This document shows, one piece after another, positions 4,711 through 8,937 of a stretch of DNA of 8,937 nt. The notes under the pieces are model-generated. The model was not told where the DNA came from. It saw only the letters and a program-made list of their open reading frames with translations, and made no database searches. Source of the DNA: an uncultured Methylobacteriaceae bacterium (GTDB lineage Bacteria; Pseudomonadota; Alphaproteobacteria; Rhizobiales; Beijerinckiaceae); NCBI GenBank assembly GCA_937872715.1, contig CALMTJ010000311.1, forward strand, positions 1 to 8,937, written 5' to 3'. Numbering within the stretch: position 1 is the first letter of the stretch; every line of letters starts with the position of its first letter. A program made the position numbers and the translations under genes.

Positions 4711-7638
4711 TCACGCCCTGTCCAGGCTCATCGCCAGCACGCGGCTGACATGGAGGGCCTCGCGGCCTGCCCCGTCCGCGATCTGGTGGCGGCACGACGT
4801 CCCGTCGGCGACGAGGATCGTGCCGGGCGCGGCCTCCCGCATGGCGGGCAGGAGCGACGCCTCGCCCATGGCGAAGGACGCGTCGATGGTCCCGGAGCCG
4901 TAGCCGAAGGCCCCGGCCATCCCGCAGCAGCTCGATTCGACCGTCCGGACCGTCAGGCCCGGGATAAGCCCGAGCACGCGCTCCACCGGCCGGATCGCGC
5001 CGAAGGCCTTCTGGTGGCAATGGCCGTGCAGCAGCGCGGTCTCGCCCACCGGGCCGAGCGGCAGCCTGAGGTGCCCCGCCTCCGTCTCGGCATCGAGGAA
5101 CTCTTCCAGCAGCAGCGCCCGTCCGGCGACGGCCGCCGCATCCTCGTCCCGGCGCAGGGCGCCGAGCTCGTCGCGGAGCGTCAGAAGGCAGCTCGGCTCC
5201 AGCCCGACGATCGGCACGCCGCGCCCCGCGAAGGGCGCCAGCGCCGTGACCAGCCGGTCCAGCTCCAGCCGGGCCTCGTCGGCGAGGCCGGCCGCCAGGA
5301 ACGTGCGGCCGCAGCAGAGCGGCCGTGAGCCGCTCCGAGCGGCGGGCAGGTGCACCCTGTAGCCGCCCGCGACCAGCACCCGGAGCGCGGCGTCGAGGTT
5401 CTCGCGGTCGAAATAGCGGTTGAAGGTGTCGGCGAGCAGCACGACCTCCCGGCCGGCGGCCGGGCCGACGGATGCGGGCGCCCGGAACACATCCCGCCGG
5501 AAGGCCGGGAGGGAGCGGCGCGCGCTGATCCCGAACGCCCGTTCAGTGAAGCGCCGCAGGAGCGGGCTCCGGTTGCGGAGGTTCAGGAGCGGCGCCGCCC
5601 ACGCGGCCCATGGAGCGTAGCGCGGCAGGAAGGCGACGAGCCGGTCGCGGCGCGGCAGGCCGCGCCTGGCGTTGCGATCGGCCAGGACCTCGATCTTCAT
5701 GCGGGCCATGTCGACGCCCGTCGGGCATTCGCGGCGGCACGCCTTGCAGGACACGCAGAGCTCCATCGTGTCCAGCATCGCGTCCGCCGAGAGCGCGTCC
5801 GGCCCGAGCTGGCCGGACAGCGCGAGCCGGAGCGTGTTGGCGCGCCCTCGCGTGACGTCACGCTCGTTCCGGGTCACCCGGTAGGACGGGCACATGACGC
5901 CGCCGGCGAGCGACCGGCAGGCGCCGTTGTTGTTGCACATCTCGACCGCGCCCCCGAGCCCACCGGCCCCGCCCGGATAATCGGACCAGTCGAGGGCATT
6001 CTGCCGATCCGGCACGGCATAGCCGGGCGGGAAGCGGAACAGGTTCCGGTCGTCCATGCGCTGGGGCCGCACGATTTTCCCAGGGTTGAGACCGCCCTCC
6101 GGGTCGAAGGCGTCCTTCACCTCCTCGAAGGCGCGCACGAGCCTCGTCCCGAACATCGCCTCGTGGAACTCGGACCGGACGATGCCGTCGCCGTGCTCGC
6201 CGGAATGCGAGCCCTTGAACTCGCGCACGGCCGCGAAGGCCTCCTCCGCGATGGCCCGCATCGCCGCGACGTCGCGGTCGAGCTTGAGGTTCAGGACGGG
6301 CCGGACGTGCAGGCAGCCTTCGGAGGCGTGGGCGTAGAAGGTTCCGCGCGTTCCGTGCCGGGCGAAGATCTCCGTGAGCCTGTCCGTGTATTCGGCGAGG
6401 CGCGGCAGGGGCACCGCGCAATCCTCCACGAAGGACACGGGCTTGCCGGCGCTCTTCATGGACATCATGACGTTGAGCCCCGCGGCCCGGAACGCCGCGA
6501 CGTCCGCCTGGAGCGCGGGTTCGCTCGCCTCCACGACGCCGCCCCGGCGGCGGGTGTCCCGGTCCCAGCCGAAGCCGAGATCACCCATCAGCTCGGACAG
6601 GAGCGCGAGCTTGCGGGCGTTCTCCGCCTCGCTCTCCTCCGCGAACTCGACGATGAGGAGGGCGTCCGGGTCGCCCCGCACGACGCGCTCGATCACCGGC
6701 CGGAAGAGCGCGATCTCGCGCCCGAGGCCGATCATGGTCCGGTCCACGAGCTCGACCGCGATCGGCCTGAGCCGGACGAGGTGCTGGGCCGCGTCCATGG
6801 CCTCGTGGAACGAGCCGAAATGGCAGATTCCCAGCACCTTCGGGCCGAGGAGCGGCCACAGCTTCAGCTCGATCGCGGTCGAGAAGGCGAGCGTGCCTTC
6901 CGAACCGACGAGAAGATGCGCCGCGTTCGGCCGCTCCGGCAGGAGCGCGTCGAGGTTGTAGCCGCCGACCCGGCGCTGCACGGCCGGGAAGCGGGCCCGC
7001 ACCTCCGCCGCCTCGCGCCCGCCGATGGCGAGGACGTCGCGGAGGAGATCGCGGACGGGTCCGGCCTCGTTCCGGGCGAGCTCCGTCCTGTCCACCGGGC
7101 CGAACCGGGCCGGCGTCCCGTCCGGCAGGACCGCGTCGATGGCCAGCACGTTGTCCCGCATGGTGCCGTAGCGGAGCGAGCGGCCGCCGCAGGAATTGTT
7201 GCCGGCCATCCCGCCGATCGTCGCCCGGGACGCGGTCGAGACGTCGACCGGGAACCAGAGGCCGTGCGGCTTCAGCCGGCGGTTCAGCTCGTCCAGCACG
7301 AGGCCGGGCTCGACCCGGCAGGTGCGGCCCGCGACGTCGAGGTCGAGCAGGCCGGTCATGTGCCTGGACGTGTCGACCACGAGCCCGTCATTGACCGTCT
7401 GCCCGCATTGGGAGGTGCCGCCGCCTCGAGCGAGGACCGGCACGCCCTCCTCCCGCGCCGCCGCCAGCGCCGCGACGGCGTCGGCCGTGTCGCGGGGCAC
7501 GACCACGCCCGCCGGCATGACCTGGTAGAAGGAGGCGTCCGTCGCGTAGCGGCCCCGGTCGAAGCGGCCGAACAGGACGGCGCCCCGGACCTCCCGCCGC
7601 AGGCGCCGCTCCAGCCCCGGCCTGATCGTGGCGGCCAT
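4711..7638 (-). CDS. FAD- and Fe-S-binding 2-hydroxyacid dehydrogenase (D-lactate/D-2-hydroxyglutarate dehydrogenase-like, YdiJ type)
   Basis: This 975-residue protein joins a flavin oxidase and an iron-sulfur reductase in one chain. The FAD-binding PCMH domain (about 38-270) has 'RGGGTSQCGQ' (71-80), 'GGMAGNNSCGGRSLRYG' (142-158) and 'SEGTLAF' (246-252). The FAD-oxidase C-terminal domain (about 275-530) has 'HASEGCLHVRP' (437-447), 'SGEHGDGIVRSEF' (479-491) and 'LNPGKI'. Next come two Cys clusters: C568-NNNGA-C574...C583P, and C628xxC631xxC634xxxC638P. The last part has CCG-type motifs at 775-777, 'HGHCHQK' (871-877) and 'SSCCGMAG' (902-909). Such enzymes oxidise D-2-hydroxyacids (lactate, 2-hydroxyglutarate, possibly glycolate) and pass electrons to the respiratory chain. 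Length fits the YdiJ-like class; the substrate is not decided by sequence. ATG at 7638 has a GGAGG site (7648-7644) 5 nt upstream. No signal peptide or membrane helix is seen. It is divergent from the aminotransferase. Confidence 0.93.
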   Translation of the reverse strand: MAATIRPGLERRLRREVRGAVLFGRFDRGRYATDASFYQVMPAGVVVPRDTADAVAALAAAREEGVPVLARGGGTSQCGQTVNDGLVVDTSRHMTGLLDLDVAGRTCRVEPGLVLDELNRRLKPHGLWFPVDVSTASRATIGGMAGNNSCGGRSLRYGTMRDNVLAIDAVLPDGTPARFGPVDRTELARNEAGPVRDLLRDVLAIGGREAAEVRARFPAVQRRVGGYNLDALLPERPNAAHLLVGSEGTLAFSTAIELKLWPLLGPKVLGICHFGSFHEAMDAAQHLVRLRPIAVELVDRTMIGLGREIALFRPVIERVVRGDPDALLIVEFAEESEAENARKLALLSELMGDLGFGWDRDTRRRGGVVEASEPALQADVAAFRAAGLNVMMSMKSAGKPVSFVEDCAVPLPRLAEYTDRLTEIFARHGTRGTFYAHASEGCLHVRPVLNLKLDRDVAAMRAIAEEAFAAVREFKGSHSGEHGDGIVRSEFHEAMFGTRLVRAFEEVKDAFDPEGGLNPGKIVRPQRMDDRNLFRFPPGYAVPDRQNALDWSDYPGGAGGLGGAVEMCNNNGACRSLAGGVMCPSYRVTRNERDVTRGRANTLRLALSGQLGPDALSADAMLDTMELCVSCKACRRECPTGVDMARMKIEVLADRNARRGLPRRDRLVAFLPRYAPWAAWAAPLLNLRNRSPLLRRFTERAFGISARRSLPAFRRDVFRAPASVGPAAGREVVLLADTFNRYFDRENLDAALRVLVAGGYRVHLPAARSGSRPLCCGRTFLAAGLADEARLELDRLVTALAPFAGRGVPIVGLEPSCLLTLRDELGALRRDEDAAAVAGRALLLEEFLDAETEAGHLRLPLGPVGETALLHGHCHQKAFGAIRPVERVLGLIPGLTVRTVESSCCGMAGAFGYGSGTIDASFAMGEASLLPAMREAAPGTILVADGTSCRHQIADGAGREALHVSRVLAMSLDRA

Positions 7639-7729
7639 GAGAACCTCCGGCGATCAGCTCGCGTAGCAGCGGCGCGCGGCCCCGTGCAATAAGCGCCGCG
7701 ACGCCACGGATGGCGGTGGAGGCAACGCC
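7639..7729. promoter_or_regulatory. Divergent promoter region between the dehydrogenase and the aminotransferase
   Basis: The 91-bp spacer carries the two ribosome binding sites (7644-7648 for the minus gene, 7718-7722 for the plus gene), so promoters for both genes must lie here or overlap the gene starts. I see no strong sigma70-like match. A 7-bp inverted repeat, GCGGCGC (7669-7675) and GCGCCGC (7693-7699), lies near the middle and could bind a shared regulator, but it is GC-only and may be chance. Confidence 0.4.
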
Positions 7730-8914
7730 ATGGCGAACGCGCCCCGGGTGCCCGGACGGCACTTCCTGCAGATCCCGGGTCCGACCAACGTCCCGGACCG
7801 GGTGCTGCGGGCCATGGACATGCCGACCATCGACCACCGCGGCGCGGCCTTCGCGAGCCTGGGGCGGCGCGTGCTGGCCGGGATGGGCACGATCTTCCGC
7901 ACCGCCTCCCCGGTCGTCATCTACCCGGCCTCCGGCACGGGCGCCTGGGAGGCGGCGCTCGTCAACACGCTCTCGCCCGGCGACCGGGTCCTGACCGTCG
8001 AGACCGGCCATTTCGCCTCCCTGTGGAAGGCGCTCGCCGGGAAGCTCGGCCTCAAGGCCGAAGTGCTGCCGACCGACTGGCGCCGCGGAGCGCCCGCCGC
8101 GCCGGTGGAGGCGAGGCTGCGGGAGGACAAGGCTCATACCGTCCGGGCCGTCTGCATCGTCCATAACGAAACCTCGCCCGGCTGCGTGTCGGACGTGGCC
8201 GCCATCCGGCGGCCACTCGACGCGGCCGGCCACCCGGCGCTCCTCCTCGTCGACACGATCTCGTCCCTCGGCTCGATCGATTACCGGCACGACGAGTGGG
8301 GCGTCGACGTCTCGGTCGGCGGCTCGCAGAAGGGGCTGATGCTGCCGCCCGGCCTCTCCTTCAACGCGCTGAGCGACAAGGCGCGCGCGGCCTCGCGCGC
8401 CGCCCGCCTGCCGAAGGCCTATTGGAGCTGGGAGGACATGCTCGGCCCGAACGCGTCCGGCTACTTCCCGTTCACGCCCGCCACCAACCTCCTGTTCGGC
8501 CTCGCGGAGGCGATCGACATGCTGCACGAGGAAGGGCTCGACGCCGTCTTCGCCCGCCACGCCCGCCACGGCGAGGCGACCCGGCGCGCGGTGGAGGCGT
8601 GGGGTCTCGAGGTGAACTGCCTCGAACCCGCCGACCATTCCGGATCGCTGACCGCCGTCCGGGTGCCGGACGGCTACGACGCCGACGCGTTGCGGGCGAC
8701 GATCCTGGACAGGTTCAACATGTCGCTCGGCAACGGGCTGTCGAAGCTCGCGGGCAGGGTGTTCCGCATCGGCCATCTCGGCGACTTTTCCGACCTCATG
8801 CTGGTCGGCACGCTGGGCGGCGTCGAGATGGGGCTCGCCGCAGCCGGCGTGCCGCACCGGCCGGGGGGAGTCGGGGCCGCGATGGCGTTCCTCGCCGGGG
8901 CGCCCGTGCCTTGA
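7730..8914 (+). CDS. Class V PLP-dependent aminotransferase, serine/alanine-glyoxylate aminotransferase-like
   Basis: This 394-residue enzyme belongs to fold-type I, class V aminotransferases, which move an amino group from serine or alanine to glyoxylate, giving glycine. The N-terminal 'IPGPTNVPDRVLRAMD...DHRG' (15-38) is the family opening. 'PASGTGAWEAAL' (66-77) binds the PLP phosphate, 'LLVDTISSLGS' (172-182) supplies Asp175 for the pyridine nitrogen, and 'GSQKGLMLPPGLSF' (198-211) contains Lys201, the Schiff-base lysine. 'VFRIGHLGD' (344-352) carries Arg346, expected to bind the substrate carboxylate. Length is normal and all key residues are present. ATG at 7730 follows a GGAGG site (7718-7722) with 7 nt between. 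It is less similar to the serine-cycle SgaA of Methylobacterium, as I recall it, than a direct orthologue should be, so it is probably a paralogue. It is divergent from the dehydrogenase and may share its regulation. It seems cytosolic. Confidence 0.93.
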   Translation: MANAPRVPGRHFLQIPGPTNVPDRVLRAMDMPTIDHRGAAFASLGRRVLAGMGTIFRTASPVVIYPASGTGAWEAALVNTLSPGDRVLTVETGHFASLWKALAGKLGLKAEVLPTDWRRGAPAAPVEARLREDKAHTVRAVCIVHNETSPGCVSDVAAIRRPLDAAGHPALLLVDTISSLGSIDYRHDEWGVDVSVGGSQKGLMLPPGLSFNALSDKARAASRAARLPKAYWSWEDMLGPNASGYFPFTPATNLLFGLAEAIDMLHEEGLDAVFARHARHGEATRRAVEAWGLEVNCLEPADHSGSLTAVRVPDGYDADALRATILDRFNMSLGNGLSKLAGRVFRIGHLGDFSDLMLVGTLGGVEMGLAAAGVPHRPGGVGAAMAFLAGAPVP

Positions 8915-8937
8915 AGGCGAAGGCCGCGGCCGCGTGG

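Noticed and set aside
5350..7692. 780-codon plus-strand open frame opposite the dehydrogenase
   Set aside because: Low-complexity composition with no motif, and it lies entirely antisense to a protein with complete FAD and Fe-S signatures.
7388..8857. 489-codon minus-strand open frame opposite the aminotransferase
   Set aside because: Antisense to a gene with all catalytic residues and a good ribosome binding site; the translation is Arg/Gly-rich with no family features.
1..8937. CRISPR arrays, tRNA or rRNA genes, IS elements, defence or phage genes
   Set aside because: No regularly spaced direct repeats, tRNA-like cloverleaf, rRNA sequence, transposase motif or recognisable defence domain was seen on either strand.

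Overview
This is a GC-rich (about 70% by eye) chromosomal window of ordinary bacterial type. The ribosomal and RNA polymerase proteins read as alphaproteobacterial. RpoA, L17 and a serine-glyoxylate-aminotransferase-like protein resemble those of Methylobacteriaceae (Methylobacterium/Methylorubrum or a near relative). That placement rests on remembered protein similarity, not on a search.

Layout from right to left. A class V aminotransferase of the serine/alanine-glyoxylate type lies on the plus strand (7730-8914). Across a 91-bp divergent spacer, on the minus strand, is a 975-residue FAD plus iron-sulfur 2-hydroxyacid dehydrogenase (4711-7638). Everything to its left is also on the minus strand. 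A separate ribosomal 'alpha operon' segment follows: rpsM (S13), rpsK (S11), rpoA and rplQ (L17). It has a promoter-like sequence with a perfect TTGACA just upstream of rpsM. Next is a GT4-type glycosyltransferase interrupted by one in-frame TAG codon (583-1794). Last is the N-terminal part of a periplasmic HtrA/Do-type serine protease that runs off the left edge (1-524).

The gaps inside the ribosomal cluster are wide: 203, 97 and 172 bp. The rpsM-rpsK and rplQ-rpoA gaps hold copies of a 26-nt palindromic repeat arranged as inverted pairs, a REP/BIME-like architecture. The rpsK-rpoA gap holds two different strong stem-loops.

Working together: rpsM-rpsK-rpoA-rplQ supply the translation and transcription machinery and are probably one transcript. 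The divergent dehydrogenase/aminotransferase pair may oxidise a 2-hydroxyacid and aminate a 2-oxoacid such as glyoxylate, but this link is inferred from position and family only. I did not find a convincing new defence system, CRISPR array, RNA gene or mobile element. The most noteworthy observations are the nonsense codon in the glycosyltransferase, the paired palindromes inside a ribosomal operon, and the separation of rpsM from the usual secY-adk genes.
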